Assembly: GCA_963794185.1 (NCBI GenBank)
Contig: CAWCDM010000022.1
Span: 31,640 to 95,639 of the forward strand
Reading direction: 5' to 3'
Length of the DNA stretch: 64,000 nt
Source: JAMXLO01 sp963794185
GTDB lineage: Bacteria > Pseudomonadota > Alphaproteobacteria > Acetobacterales > Acetobacteraceae
A model generated the notes under the pieces. That model was not told the origin of the DNA. It searched no databases and saw only the letters and a list, made by a program, of their open reading frames with translations. How positions within the stretch are numbered: position 1 is the stretch's first letter; the number at the start of each line of letters is the position of its first letter. Positions 54,414 through 62,902 of this stretch are shown here, in pieces. Made by a program: the position numbers and the translations under genes.

Positions 54414-55751
54414 TCAGCGGGCGACGAAGCGTTCCAGCCAATGGATCGTGAAGTCGCCCGCCTGAAATTCCGGATCATCGACGATCCGCTGATGCAGCGG
54501 GATTGTCGTCTGGATGCCGACGACGGCGAATTCATCCAGGGCACGCCGCATGCGATTGATCGCATCGACCCGGGTCGGCGCATGCACAATCAGTTTGGCA
54601 ATCAGACTGTCGTAGTAGGACGGCACGACATAGCCCGCGTATAATGCCGAATCGATGCGCACGCCCAGCCCGCCCGGCGCGTGGAACGCCGTCACCCGAC
54701 CCGGCGACGGCGTGAAGCTCACGGGGTCCTCGGCAGTGATGCGGCACTCGATGGCATGACCGGAAAAGCGGATATCGCGCTGCACGTAGCCGAGCGGCTC
54801 ACCCGCCGCGATGCGGACTTGCTCGCGCACGAGGTCGATGCCGCAGACCATCTCGGTCACCGGATGCTCCACCTGCAGGCGCGTGTTCATCTCGATGAAG
54901 GCGAAGCGGCCGTCCTGGTACAGGAACTCGAGCGTGCCGGCGTTGCGATAGCCGATTCGCGACAGGGCGTCGGTGACGGTGGCGCCCAATGCATCCCGCT
55001 CGGCCGCGCTCAACGCGGGTGATCCGGCCTCCTCCAGCAGTTTCTGATGGCGCCGCTGCAGGCTGCAGTCGCGCTCGCCGAAATGCACGACGTTGCCGTG
55101 CGCGTCGGCGAAAACCTGCAGCTCGATGTGGCGCGGATGGTCGAGATACTTCTCTACATAGACCGCATCGTTGCCGAATGCCGCGCGCGCCTCGGTGCGA
55201 GCGATGCGGAACGCCTCATCGAGCGAGGCGGCATCCTGGGCCACCTTCATGCCGCGCCCGCCGCCGCCGGCAGCCGCCTTGATCAGCACCGGATATCCGA
55301 TGCGTTCAGCGACGGCCAGCGCCTTCGCGACATCCGCCACCACGCCGTCGGAACCGGGAACCAGCGGCACGCCGAGCCGCGCCATCGCGGCCTTCGCGGT
55401 CACCTTGTCGCCCATCATGCGGATATGCGCCGGCGAGGGACCGATGAAGGTCAGCCCATGCGCCTCCACCATCTCGGCGAAGCCGGCATTCTCGGCGAGA
55501 AACCCGTAGCCGGGATGGATCGCCTCGGCGCCGGTGATCGCGGCGGCCGACAGAATGGCGGGGATGTTCAGGTAGCTGTCCTTCGCCGGCGGCGGCCCGA
55601 TGCAGACGCTTTCGTCGGCCAGGCGCACATGCATCGCCTCGGCGTCCGCGGTTGAATGCACCGCGACGGTGGGAATGCCTAGCTCGCGGCAGGCGCGCTG
55701 GATGCGAAGCGCGATCTCGCCACGATTGGCGATGAGAATCTTCTGGAACAA
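54414..55751 (-). CDS. accC: Biotin carboxylase subunit of acetyl-CoA carboxylase
   Basis: A 445-residue protein, normal length. The frame begins with a TTG at 55751 (FQKILIANRGEIALRIQRAC), just after the accB stop. It has the ATP-grasp loop AAAGGGGRGMKVA, the HPGYGFLAEN segment, ERDCSLQRRHQKLLEEAGS and FIEMNTRLQVEHPVTE. It carboxylates biotin on AccB using ATP and bicarbonate, the first step of fatty-acid synthesis. It is the last gene of the aroQ-accB-accC block. Confidence 0.95.
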   Translation of the reverse strand: MFQKILIANRGEIALRIQRACRELGIPTVAVHSTADAEAMHVRLADESVCIGPPPAKDSYLNIPAILSAAAITGAEAIHPGYGFLAENAGFAEMVEAHGLTFIGPSPAHIRMMGDKVTAKAAMARLGVPLVPGSDGVVADVAKALAVAERIGYPVLIKAAAGGGGRGMKVAQDAASLDEAFRIARTEARAAFGNDAVYVEKYLDHPRHIELQVFADAHGNVVHFGERDCSLQRRHQKLLEEAGSPALSAAERDALGATVTDALSRIGYRNAGTLEFLYQDGRFAFIEMNTRLQVEHPVTEMVCGIDLVREQVRIAAGEPLGYVQRDIRFSGHAIECRITAEDPVSFTPSPGRVTAFHAPGGLGVRIDSALYAGYVVPSYYDSLIAKLIVHAPTRVDAINRMRRALDEFAVVGIQTTIPLHQRIVDDPEFQAGDFTIHWLERFVAR

Positions 55752-55755
55752 CGCA

Positions 55756-56206
55756 TCATTCCAGGATCAGCAGCGCTTCGCCTGTACTCGACGGGCGTAC
55801 TGTTGGGCACCAGGATGCGCGTGACGGTGCCCGCCTTCGGCGCCCTGATCTGGTTGAACGTCTTCATCGCCTCGATCAGCAGAAGCGTCTGTCCGGCCTC
55901 GACGCTCTGGCCGAGCGTGACGAAAGGCGGCGCGCCTGGCTCGGGAAACAGATAGACCACACCGACCATCGGGCTCAGCACGGCGCCGGGATGGCTGGCG
56001 GGCTCCGCCTCGGACGGGCCGGCCGCGGGCGCTGGCACGACATGCGCCACCGGCGGTACCACGTAACCGGGCGCGGCCTGCGGCGCGGCGCGCACGACAC
56101 GAATGCGGCTGTCCTTCTCGGCGATCTCGATTTCGGTCAGGCCGGTCTCGGTCAGCACGGCGGCAAGCGCGCGGATCGCGTCGGGATCGAATGGAATGCG
56201 GGTCAT
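55756..56206 (-). pseudogene. accB: Biotin carboxyl carrier protein AccB, one base inserted near the 3' end
   Basis: The gene starts at ATG 56206, overlapping the aroQ stop by four bases. It has a Pro/Ala-rich linker (PPVAHVVPAPAAGPSEAEP) and the biotinylation motif EAMKTFNQI. The expected end VEYGEALLILE is broken: the sequence reads gag tac agg, with one extra A after the tyrosine codon near 55782. Without that base the stop falls at 55756, right before accC. As given, the frame runs on into accC to 55679. accB is essential, so this is almost certainly a sequence error or a tolerated C-terminal change. Confidence 0.85.
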
Positions 56207-56667
56207 GCGCGCGCCTCGAGCAGAAGATCGGCCATTGCGGTCAGCGCCAGCGCGTAGCCGCGAACGCCGAGGCCGCAGATCACGCCGACCGCTGCCTGCG
56301 ACACGTAGGAGCGATGACGGAATTCCTCGCGGCGATGGATGTTGGTCACGTGGACCTCGATCGCCGGCAGTTCGCTGGCCAGCAAGGCGTCCATCAGGGC
56401 GATCGAGCTGGTGGTATAGCCGGCCGGATTGATCACGATGCCATGCGCGCGGCCGCGGCATTCCTGCACCCAGGAGATCAGCTCGCCCTCGCCATTGGTC
56501 TGGCGGAAGTCGATGGCAAGGCCCAGTTGTTCCGCGGTCTCGGCACAAAGTTGCTCGACGTCGTCCAGCGTCGCGCTGCCATAGAGATGCGGCTGACGCA
56601 GGCCGAGCATGTTCATGTTCGGACCGTTCAGCACGGCGATCAGCGGTGGGGACGCCGCTTGCGACAT
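56203..56667 (-). CDS. aroQ: 3-dehydroquinate dehydratase, type II
   Basis: A 154-residue protein from ATG 56667. It has the type II signature LNGPNMNMLGLRQPHLYG with the catalytic Tyr, INPAGYTTSSIALMDAL and VHVTNIHRREEFRHRS with the catalytic His and Arg. It dehydrates 3-dehydroquinate in the shikimate pathway as a cytosolic dodecamer. It precedes accB-accC with coupled overlaps, the usual alphaproteobacterial order. Confidence 0.95.
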   Translation of the reverse strand: MSQAASPPLIAVLNGPNMNMLGLRQPHLYGSATLDDVEQLCAETAEQLGLAIDFRQTNGEGELISWVQECRGRAHGIVINPAGYTTSSIALMDALLASELPAIEVHVTNIHRREEFRHRSYVSQAAVGVICGLGVRGYALALTAMADLLLEARA

Positions 56668-57027
56668 GACGGCGCGCGTAGCATAGCTGGGCGCGTCGGT
56701 CCAATCGGTGGTCGCGGGGCGCGCGCTCTCGGATGCTGCGCTAGGGAAAGCCTGGCCCAGATCGGTGAAGGGGCGGCGGCCCGGCCGTCAACACCGTCCT
56801 GGAATATGTCGAGGCAGCATCCGAGCAGTCCGGACCAACAGGGCATGGTCCCGGCGGATCGCCCTCCCAGGATGGCGAACACCGGAAATCGCGCTGGTGT
56901 TGATCCAAATCAAATCCTTCCGTTCGCCAAGCTGGTAGGCTGTATGGAGAAGTCCGACTGGGGTGACCACGGGATGACCCCGTGCGGAACCGGCCACCAT
57001 CGGACGAATGCGGGGGGCAGAGCTGAA
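56668..57027. other. Intergenic region upstream of aroQ and the small Cys-rich gene
   Basis: About 360 bases between divergent genes. No supported gene: the long frames reading through here on the plus strand are antisense to aroQ-accB. The promoter of aroQ-accBC should lie here on the minus strand. No repeat was recognised. Confidence 0.35.
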
Positions 57028-57237
57028 ATGATTGGAAAGTTGATCCGGAACTGCATCAAGCGGCATGTCGTTGACGAAGTTCCCGACGAGATGTCGGCCT
57101 GCCAAGAGTGCCGCGAATTGCAGTGTCTGAACGACAGATACCAGACCTGTCCCAACCGCTTGGCTGAGGCCGCCGCACTGACTGCCGCGCGAACAACTGA
57201 AGCCGATGCTGGAAGTGCGGCAGAATCGAGTGGATAG
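57028..57237 (+). CDS. Small cysteine-rich protein
   Basis: A 69-residue protein from ATG 57028. The N-terminal half has an ordered look (MIGKLIRNCIKRHVVDEVPD) followed by five cysteines in CQECRELQCLNDRYQTC together with an earlier one at residue 9. This spacing could bind zinc or an iron-sulphur cluster. The C-terminus is an Ala/Thr-rich tail. No family is recognised. A ribosome binding site is weak, so the gene is plausible rather than certain. Confidence 0.45.
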   Translation: MIGKLIRNCIKRHVVDEVPDEMSACQECRELQCLNDRYQTCPNRLAEAAALTAARTTEADAGSAAESSG

Positions 57238-57621
57238 AGCGGACCAGCCAATGGCAGACCTACGGATTTCCGCGCTTGGCGGGCCTGCTTTTTTGTAGCG
57301 CTGCTGGCGAACCCCTACGATACCGCAAGCTGCCCCGGCATTCGCTTCGCTGCACTCCGGCAATCCCAAGGAGTTGAGCCGTCGCACGCGAAGGCTTGCA
57401 GTCCCGCCTGGGAATCGTCCCCGCCGGCCGACCGGAACTGGAGGCGCACCTAAACTGGCGGCGACTTGCTGGCAGCCTGCGGACTGGAAATCGGCTCGTA
57501 CGCCACGCTACGAGAACGACAAACTGCGCTGCTATTGCACCGATGGCCCTGCGGTTGCGATCGAACTACGTCCAATCGGTGGCTGCGGACGGCCGCCCAT
57601 GGGGGAAGCGGAAGTGATCGC
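57238..57621. other. Intergenic region with a weak hairpin and T tract
   Basis: About 380 bases without a supported gene. Near 57269-57293 a short stem (CCGC, GCTTG loop, GCGG) is followed by GCCTGCTTTTTT, which could be a weak terminator for the small Cys-rich gene. The remaining bases read as non-coding on both strands. Confidence 0.35.
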
Positions 57622-58178
57622 ATGAGCGCGCACCTCACCGAGAAGCAGAAGATGCTGGCAGAACAGCTTTACAACGCCAACGATCCCGAACTTCAGGCGG
57701 ACCGAGCGGCGGCGGAAGCGTGGATGGAGCGCTACAACACGGCGCTCGCCTGCTCTCCCGCGGATAGCCATCGTCTGCTGCGGGAACGCCTGGCGGAGGT
57801 TGGTGAAGGAGCGGTCATTCGCGCCCCTTTTCATTGCGACTATGGCTACAACATCCGGCTCGGGGCGGGCGTGTTTCTGAACTTCAACTGCGTGATCCTC
57901 GATGTCGTCGAGGTGACGATCGGAGCAGGCACGCAGATGGGCCCGGCGGTGCAGATATATGCGGCGGATCATCCTCGGGACGCACGGAGCGCCGCGCGGG
58001 CCTCGAGTTCGGACGACCCGTCCACATCGGCCTTAATGTCTGGATCGGCGGTGGCGCGATCATCCTGCCGGGCGTGGTGATCGGCGACGACGCAGTGATC
58101 GGAGCGGGCAGCGTGGTCACGCGCGACATTCCGGCAGGCGCCACCGCGTTGGGAAACCCGGCCCGCATCAGAGCGTAG
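57622..58178 (+). pseudogene. Maltose/galactoside O-acetyltransferase-type hexapeptide protein, one frameshift
   Basis: ATG 57622 begins MSAHLTEKQKMLAEQLYNAN, the typical start of maltose/sugar O-acetyltransferases. The first frame covers the helical N-domain and the start of the left-handed beta-helix (IRLGAGVFLNFNCVILD, IGAGTQMGPAVQIYAADHP). Near 57985 one base is missing and the frame ERRAGLEFGRPVHIG continues with GGGAIILPGVVIGDDAVIGA to 58178. The catalytic histidine lies in AADHP. Both halves are well conserved, so an indel error is likely. It would acetylate a sugar with acetyl-CoA in the cytosol. Confidence 0.8.
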
Positions 58179-58232
58179 GCGTCGGGGCTGCCATTCCTTG
58201 CCCCGCCGGTCCCGGATGACCATACTTGCCGC

Positions 58233-58445
58233 ATGCAGACCGCAGTTGCCATGACACTGAATGGCGAGAACCGCGCCTTCGACGGACCGATGACCGTCGC
58301 CGGCCTGCTCGCGGCACTCGGGCTGGAGACGCGCAAGGTGGCGGTGGAGCGGAACGCCGAGATCGTGCCGCGTTCGCGCTACGCCGACACCTGGCTCGAG
58401 AGCGGCGATGCGCTGGAGATCGTGCATTTCATCGGGGGAGGTTGA
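58233..58445 (+). CDS. thiS: Sulphur carrier protein ThiS
   Basis: A 70-residue ubiquitin-like protein ending in the required Gly-Gly (HFIGGG). ATG 58233 gives six extra residues before the usual start; the internal ATG at 58251 (MTLNGENRAFDG) is the alternative and fits the family length better. ThiS carries sulphur as a C-terminal thiocarboxylate for thiazole formation. It lies one base before thiG. Confidence 0.9.
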   Translation: MQTAVAMTLNGENRAFDGPMTVAGLLAALGLETRKVAVERNAEIVPRSRYADTWLESGDALEIVHFIGGG

Positions 58446-58446
58446 C

Positions 58447-59238
58447 ATGGATGCTACATCGCCGGCCGATGACGACTGGGTGGTTGCCGGCCGCCGCTTC
58501 CGCTCCCGCCTGATTGTCGGCACCGGTCGCTACAAGGACCTTGAGGAGACCGGCGCCGCCATCGCGGCGAGTGGCGCGGAAATCGTCACTGTGGCGGTGC
58601 GCCGGGTGAACCTGTCGGATCCCAAGGCGCCGATGCTGCAGGACCACGTGGATCCGAAGAAATACACCTACCTGCCGAACACCGCCGGCTGCCACACCGC
58701 GCAGGAGGCGGTGCGCACGCTGCGGCTGGCACGCGAGGCGGGCGGCTGGAACCTGGTGAAGCTGGAGGTGCTCGGACCGCCGCCCACGCTGTATCCCGAC
58801 ATGCCCGGGACCTTCGAAGCGGCCGAGGCGCTGATCAAGGACGGATTCGAGGTGATGGTCTACACCGCCGACGACCCGGTGGCGTGCAAGCGGCTCGAGG
58901 ACATGGGTTGTGTGGCGATCATGCCGCTTGGGGCGCCGATCGGCTCGGGCCTGGGCATCCAGAACGCCGCGATGATCTGGATGCTCCGCGAGCAGACCAA
59001 GGTGCCGTTCCTCGTGGATGCCGGCGTCGGCACCGCCTCGGATGCGGCGATCGCGATGGAGCTTGGCTGCGATGCAGTGCTGCTGAATTCGGCGATCGCG
59101 CATGCCAAGGACCCGATCAAGATGGCCGGTGCGATGAAACTGGCGATCGAGGCGGGACGGCTGGCTTATCTCGCCGGCCGGATGCCGCGGCGACTGGGGG
59201 CCGATCCGTCCAGTCCGCTCACCGGACTGATCCGGTAG
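58447..59238 (+). CDS. thiG: Thiazole synthase ThiG
   Basis: A 263-residue TIM-barrel enzyme from ATG 58447 with GGGGGAGG upstream. It has FRSRLIVGTGRYKD, EIVTVAVRRVNL, the active-site lysine in NLVKLEVLG, and MPLGAPIGSGLGI and DAGVGTASDAAIAMELG. It joins ThiS thiocarboxylate, deoxyxylulose phosphate and dehydroglycine into the thiazole of thiamin. ThiO/ThiH and ThiE are not in the window. No TPP riboswitch was recognised upstream of thiS. Confidence 0.95.
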   Translation: MDATSPADDDWVVAGRRFRSRLIVGTGRYKDLEETGAAIAASGAEIVTVAVRRVNLSDPKAPMLQDHVDPKKYTYLPNTAGCHTAQEAVRTLRLAREAGGWNLVKLEVLGPPPTLYPDMPGTFEAAEALIKDGFEVMVYTADDPVACKRLEDMGCVAIMPLGAPIGSGLGIQNAAMIWMLREQTKVPFLVDAGVGTASDAAIAMELGCDAVLLNSAIAHAKDPIKMAGAMKLAIEAGRLAYLAGRMPRRLGADPSSPLTGLIR

Positions 59239-59407
59239 CAGGGCAGCCGAGGTCGCACGCGCTGGGCAACTCTGACGCAGCCCAAGAGGCTGTTGCGGAC
59301 GCGCCGCCATACCAAGAAGCCGGCCAAAAGTGGCCAATGCCTGCGCACGGACCAGCCTTGACTGCCGGCCTTGCGACCTCCAAAATCGAGGCGCAACGGA
59401 GGAAGTC

Positions 59408-59636
59408 GTGGCAACACTCAACATTAGGAACCTGCCCGACTGCCTCTATGAACGACTGCGCGCGCGCAAGACGCGACCGCCGCTCGATTGCGCAGGAAGC
59501 GACGCATCTGCTTGCCACGGCGCTTGAAGCGCCTGAAGTGCTTTCGATTCTGGAACTCCGCGGCCTTGGCAAGGAGATCTGGCGCGGCGTGGAGCCCGCC
59601 GGCCACATCGAGAGCGAACGGGCTTCGTGGGATTGA
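59408..59636 (+). pseudogene. FitA/VapB-type ribbon-helix-helix antitoxin, one frameshift
   Basis: GTG 59408 follows GGAGG. The frame gives MATLNIRNLPDCLYERLRAR, the start of FitA-like ribbon-helix-helix antitoxins. In the CGCGCGCGC run near 59460 one base is missing; the next frame continues RRDRRSIAQEATHLLATAL and IWRGVEPAGHIESERASWD to 59636. Restored it is about 76 residues. It would repress its own promoter and bind the PIN toxin whose start overlaps its end by ten bases. A CG run is a likely place for an indel error. Confidence 0.72.
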
Positions 59637-60070
59637 TCGACGATGTCGGCCCCGGCAACGTCCGCTTCGATACGTCTGTCTTCATCTACTACATCGAAGA
59701 GTCGCCGGAATACCTTCCCGCCGTTGCTCCGCTGTTCCAGGATGCGGACGACGGCAAACGGAAGCTGATCGCATCCGCGGTAACGCTGCTTGAGGTGCTT
59801 GTGGTGCCATACCGTGCCGGCAACCATGTGCTGGCTGAGCGCTACGAGGCGCTGCTCACGAGAAGTCGAGGCGTCCGGCTGATCGACATGACACGCGATC
59901 TGTTGCGCCATCCGGCACAGCTGCGCGCTGCATTCGGAATAAGGACACCCGATGCGCTGCAAGTCGCAGCGGCACTGACAGCCGGTTGCGCAGCGTTCAT
60001 CACAAGTGATCGTCGGCTACCCGTCGTGCCAAACCTCCGCATCATCCAGCTCGCCGCCTACGCGGGATGA
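59627..60070 (+). CDS. PIN-domain VapC/FitB-like toxin
   Basis: A 147-residue protein from GTG 59627, overlapping the antitoxin end. The PIN acidic residues are present: D15 (VRFDTSVFIYYIE), E56 (TLLEVLV), D109 (RTPDALQVAAA) and D128 (FITSDRRL). PIN toxins are magnesium-dependent RNases that cut tRNA or rRNA; their partner antitoxin masks the site. The pair lies between thiG and a methyltransferase gene and is probably an inserted module. Confidence 0.85.
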   Translation: MGLIDDVGPGNVRFDTSVFIYYIEESPEYLPAVAPLFQDADDGKRKLIASAVTLLEVLVVPYRAGNHVLAERYEALLTRSRGVRLIDMTRDLLRHPAQLRAAFGIRTPDALQVAAALTAGCAAFITSDRRLPVVPNLRIIQLAAYAG

Positions 60071-60083
60071 TCGGCGACCCGCC

Positions 60084-61664
60084 TCACCCCTCCAGCACGC
60101 CCAGCCTTCGCAACACAGGAAACCGCCTCTCGATCATCGTGCGGATGGCATCCGAGACGATCTGGCACGCTTCGACCGGATCGGGCACCGCAGCGCCATC
60201 CCGTTGCACGCTGCGGCCACTGCGAGCGAGCACGGCCAGTACTTCGGCCGTCAGCGGATCGACATCGGCAGGCCGCCCGGCCAGAAGCTCGCCGACAACC
60301 ATCGTCTCCAGCATGTCCACACCCACCGCCGAGCCGATCGCCGGAGCCGCCAGCCGAGGCAGATCGGCCGCATCGGCGTTCGCGCGTGCAATCGCCTGGT
60401 TCAGATGCCGGGCAGCCTCGCGCCCCGCCGCCGTGCCGCCCTCCGGCAGCATCGGATGGGCGTAGCCGCCGGACACCAGCAAGGCGAACGCCTGCATCAG
60501 TTCCACCAGCGACCGGCCGGCGAAGGCGGGCGATTCCCGCGCCGCCCGGATGCTCAGAGGGGCCGCGTCGAGCATCGCAAGCAACGGCTGGTAGACCTCC
60601 GCTCGCCCGGCCACGTTGCCGATGGGCGTGGCGAAGCTCGGTCCACCCTGCGGCACCGCCATCCCAAGGCCGACGAGCACTAACGACTCCGTCAGTGCCT
60701 GCTGCTCCGCCGCCGGCATCGGCGCGACGCCCTTGCGATAGACGTCCCGCCGGAAGCCCTGCGCGCAACCGAGATCGCGCAGCGTTTCGCGAAGATAGGG
60801 ATCCCGCGTCTCCGCAAGGATCGGCGCCACGTTGGCCGGCACCGCCACCGTGTCGATGTTCTCCGCCAGCGTGGCACTGCCGATGAAGCGGCACTTGGCG
60901 TCCGCCATCTCGCCGGCGATGTCGCCGAACATCAGCGGATGCCAGTCCTGGTTCAGATACTCGTGCGCGATGTAACGCGCGTCTTGCTTTCGGATGTCCT
61001 GCAATCGCGACTCGAGGGACGGATTGGCCTGGAAGAACAGCGCGCCGGCCTGCTTCAGCCGGTCGATGAAATCCAGCACGCCGGGAACCGCGAGATCGGT
61101 CCGTTCTGGGCTCGCGTTGGCCACCATGCGCATCAGCGCCTGCACCGGCACCATCGCCGTCCAGCCGGTGGTGACGTTGTAACCGAGGTAGACGAGGCCA
61201 CCCGGCTTCAGCCGTCCGGCGATGACCGACATCAGATTTCGGCGATTGGCCGGCGAGATCCAGCTCAGCACGCCGTGCGAGACCATGAAATCGAAGTCCG
61301 GCAGCGCATCGTCCGCTAGCACGGCGAGTGCCGCGAACGAGGTCTCGACGAAATGCGCATTGGTCAGGCCGGCGCGGGCCGCCAGTGCGCGGGCGAACTC
61401 GATATGGGCCGGATTGAAGTCGAATCCCCAGACCTCCGCGTGCGGACAGCTGGCCGCGACTGCGAGCGCCGTGAAGCCGTTGCCGCAGCCGAGATCGGCG
61501 TAGCGGAATGGTCGGGCGAGGTCCGGCGGGCGATGGCCGAGCAGGAGGCTGGTCATGCCGAGCCAGCACGGTGTGATCTCGCGGTAGAAGTTGCTGGTGT
61601 ACGCCACGTCGGTCACGTAGCCATCGTCCCAATGGGACATTCGATGGGCCATTCCATGGGCCAT
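60084..61664 (-). CDS. Class I SAM-dependent methyltransferase with C-terminal regulatory domain
   Basis: A 526-residue protein from ATG 61664, with AGGAAG upstream. Motif I is FRYADLGCGNGFTALAVA and the acidic strand is VWGFDFNP; FMVSHGVLSWISPANR follows. The C-terminal ~300 residues match the regulatory-domain type found in bacterial protein-lysine-like methyltransferases. The N-terminus contains a tandem MAHGMAHRMSH from 12-base repeats, so the start could also be the ATG at 61640 (MSHWDDG). The target is unknown. It is 12 bases downstream of a YihY gene. Confidence 0.8.
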   Translation of the reverse strand: MAHGMAHRMSHWDDGYVTDVAYTSNFYREITPCWLGMTSLLLGHRPPDLARPFRYADLGCGNGFTALAVAASCPHAEVWGFDFNPAHIEFARALAARAGLTNAHFVETSFAALAVLADDALPDFDFMVSHGVLSWISPANRRNLMSVIAGRLKPGGLVYLGYNVTTGWTAMVPVQALMRMVANASPERTDLAVPGVLDFIDRLKQAGALFFQANPSLESRLQDIRKQDARYIAHEYLNQDWHPLMFGDIAGEMADAKCRFIGSATLAENIDTVAVPANVAPILAETRDPYLRETLRDLGCAQGFRRDVYRKGVAPMPAAEQQALTESLVLVGLGMAVPQGGPSFATPIGNVAGRAEVYQPLLAMLDAAPLSIRAARESPAFAGRSLVELMQAFALLVSGGYAHPMLPEGGTAAGREAARHLNQAIARANADAADLPRLAAPAIGSAVGVDMLETMVVGELLAGRPADVDPLTAEVLAVLARSGRSVQRDGAAVPDPVEACQIVSDAIRTMIERRFPVLRRLGVLEG

Positions 61665-61676
61665 AGCCGGCGCTTC

Positions 61677-62501
61677 CTAGCTGCCTGCGGCCTGCTCGAG
61701 CTGCGCATTCAGCTCCGCGCCCAGCAGCACCGCGTAGGCGGAAATGTAGAACCACAGCATGATTGCGACGACGGCGCCAAGCGACCCATAGGTCACGCCG
61801 AAGCTCGCGATGTGCGAGACGTAGAACGAAAGCCCCACCGAGGCGATCAGCCAGAGCGCCGTCGCGAGGAAGGCGCCCGGAAATATGTGCTGGTTGGGCG
61901 GCGGGCGGCGCGATGGTCCGAACCGATAGAGCAGCGCGATCGTCCCGCCGACCAGCACGACCAAAAACAGGATGCTCACCCAGTTGATCAGCTTCGCACT
62001 GTACTGCGAGAGACCGACGAACGAGATCACGGTCGGCAGGAACACCAGCACTGCGATCCCCAGGGCGGCCGCGGCCACCGCGCACAGCGTCATCAGCAGC
62101 GCGATGAGCTGAAAGCCCACGATGCCCCGCCGCTCCGTGGTGTCGTAGGCCACATTCAGCGCAGACAGCACCGACTTCGTTCCCGTCGCGGCGCTCCAGA
62201 ACGTGATCACGAGGCTGACGATGAGCCCGGTGCTCAGCGTGTCGCTGGCCTGACCGACGAGTTGGCGCACCCGTTCGTCGATCAACGCAAAGGCCGGCGC
62301 CGGCAGCAGATCGCGCAGGACCTGAAGCTGCTGCTCCACCGATTGGACATTGAACACCAGGCCATAGACCGAAATCAGCATGCTGATCGCCGGAAACAGC
62401 GCGAGTGTGGCGTAAAAGCCACAGCCCGCCGCGGCCAGCGACACGCGGTCGGTGGTGCTCTCGCGAAGCGAGCCGATGGTGACCGTCTTGGACGGCGCCA
62501 C
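61677..62501 (-). CDS. YihY/BrkB family inner-membrane protein
   Basis: About 274 residues from a GTG at 62501. The open frame extends to 62696, but the upstream part is Arg/Cys-rich and unlike the family, so the GTG before SLAAAGCGFYATLALFPAIS is preferred. About six spans are visible, with FWSAATGTKSVLSALNVAYD, the conserved family loop. The C-terminus FYISAYAVLLGAELNAQLEQ is typical. Members are wrongly named RNase BN in older records; the real role is unknown. The methyltransferase gene follows on the same strand. Confidence 0.8.
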   Translation of the reverse strand: MAPSKTVTIGSLRESTTDRVSLAAAGCGFYATLALFPAISMLISVYGLVFNVQSVEQQLQVLRDLLPAPAFALIDERVRQLVGQASDTLSTGLIVSLVITFWSAATGTKSVLSALNVAYDTTERRGIVGFQLIALLMTLCAVAAAALGIAVLVFLPTVISFVGLSQYSAKLINWVSILFLVVLVGGTIALLYRFGPSRRPPPNQHIFPGAFLATALWLIASVGLSFYVSHIASFGVTYGSLGAVVAIMLWFYISAYAVLLGAELNAQLEQAAGS

Positions 62502-62902
62502 AACATGCTGCCAGGGCGGGCGCGCGGCGCGGCACCGGCCTGCGTCGAGTGCCTCGGCGAGGGGGGCGATGCGTCCAATGTCTCTCCTCGTCGGTTGCTG
62601 GTCCCGGTATGGGCCCGAATCGCAGGCAAGCAGGAAGAACGCCCCGCCGCCGCGCCGGATGCAGCGACGGCACCCGGCGCGGCAGATTCTTGCCAACTTA
62701 TCGAGATTCAGTCTTGCGTCGAGCCCGGAGGGGTCCTAATTGCCCCCACGCAGCAACGCACGTGCCTCTGGCCCTCTTGTGGTTACGCAACGACGTCAAG
62801 CGTTCTGGCAATCGCTTTGGTCGCTGGTTCGTTCGACCGTTTCGTCAACTCACGCCCGTCGCCTGTTTCAGGCGGGCGTCCAGCCAAGGGAGGCTCGGTG
62901 CG
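62502..62902. other. Divergent intergenic region between yihY-type gene and decarboxylase gene
   Basis: About 400 bases, less if the YihY protein starts further upstream. It should contain both promoters. An AAGGGAGG ribosome binding site for the decarboxylase gene is at 62885-62892. No repeat or regulator site was recognised. Confidence 0.35.

Noticed and set aside
56191..57237. A 348-codon plus-strand frame antisense to aroQ and accB
   Set aside because: Its first two thirds are antisense to conserved genes; only the last 69 codons (57028-57237) look like a protein and are listed separately.
58179..58232. Possible TPP riboswitch before thiS
   Set aside because: The gap is only 54 bases and has no THI-box-like CUGAGA element.
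58429..59424. A long minus-strand frame opposite thiG
   Set aside because: It is His/Arg-rich antisense text over a clearly conserved thiG.
60058..62673. An 871-codon open frame on the minus strand
   Set aside because: It crosses two real genes in the wrong frame; its text is Arg/Gly-rich and shows no family motif, while the frames at 60084-61664 and 61677-62501 show methyltransferase and YihY motifs.
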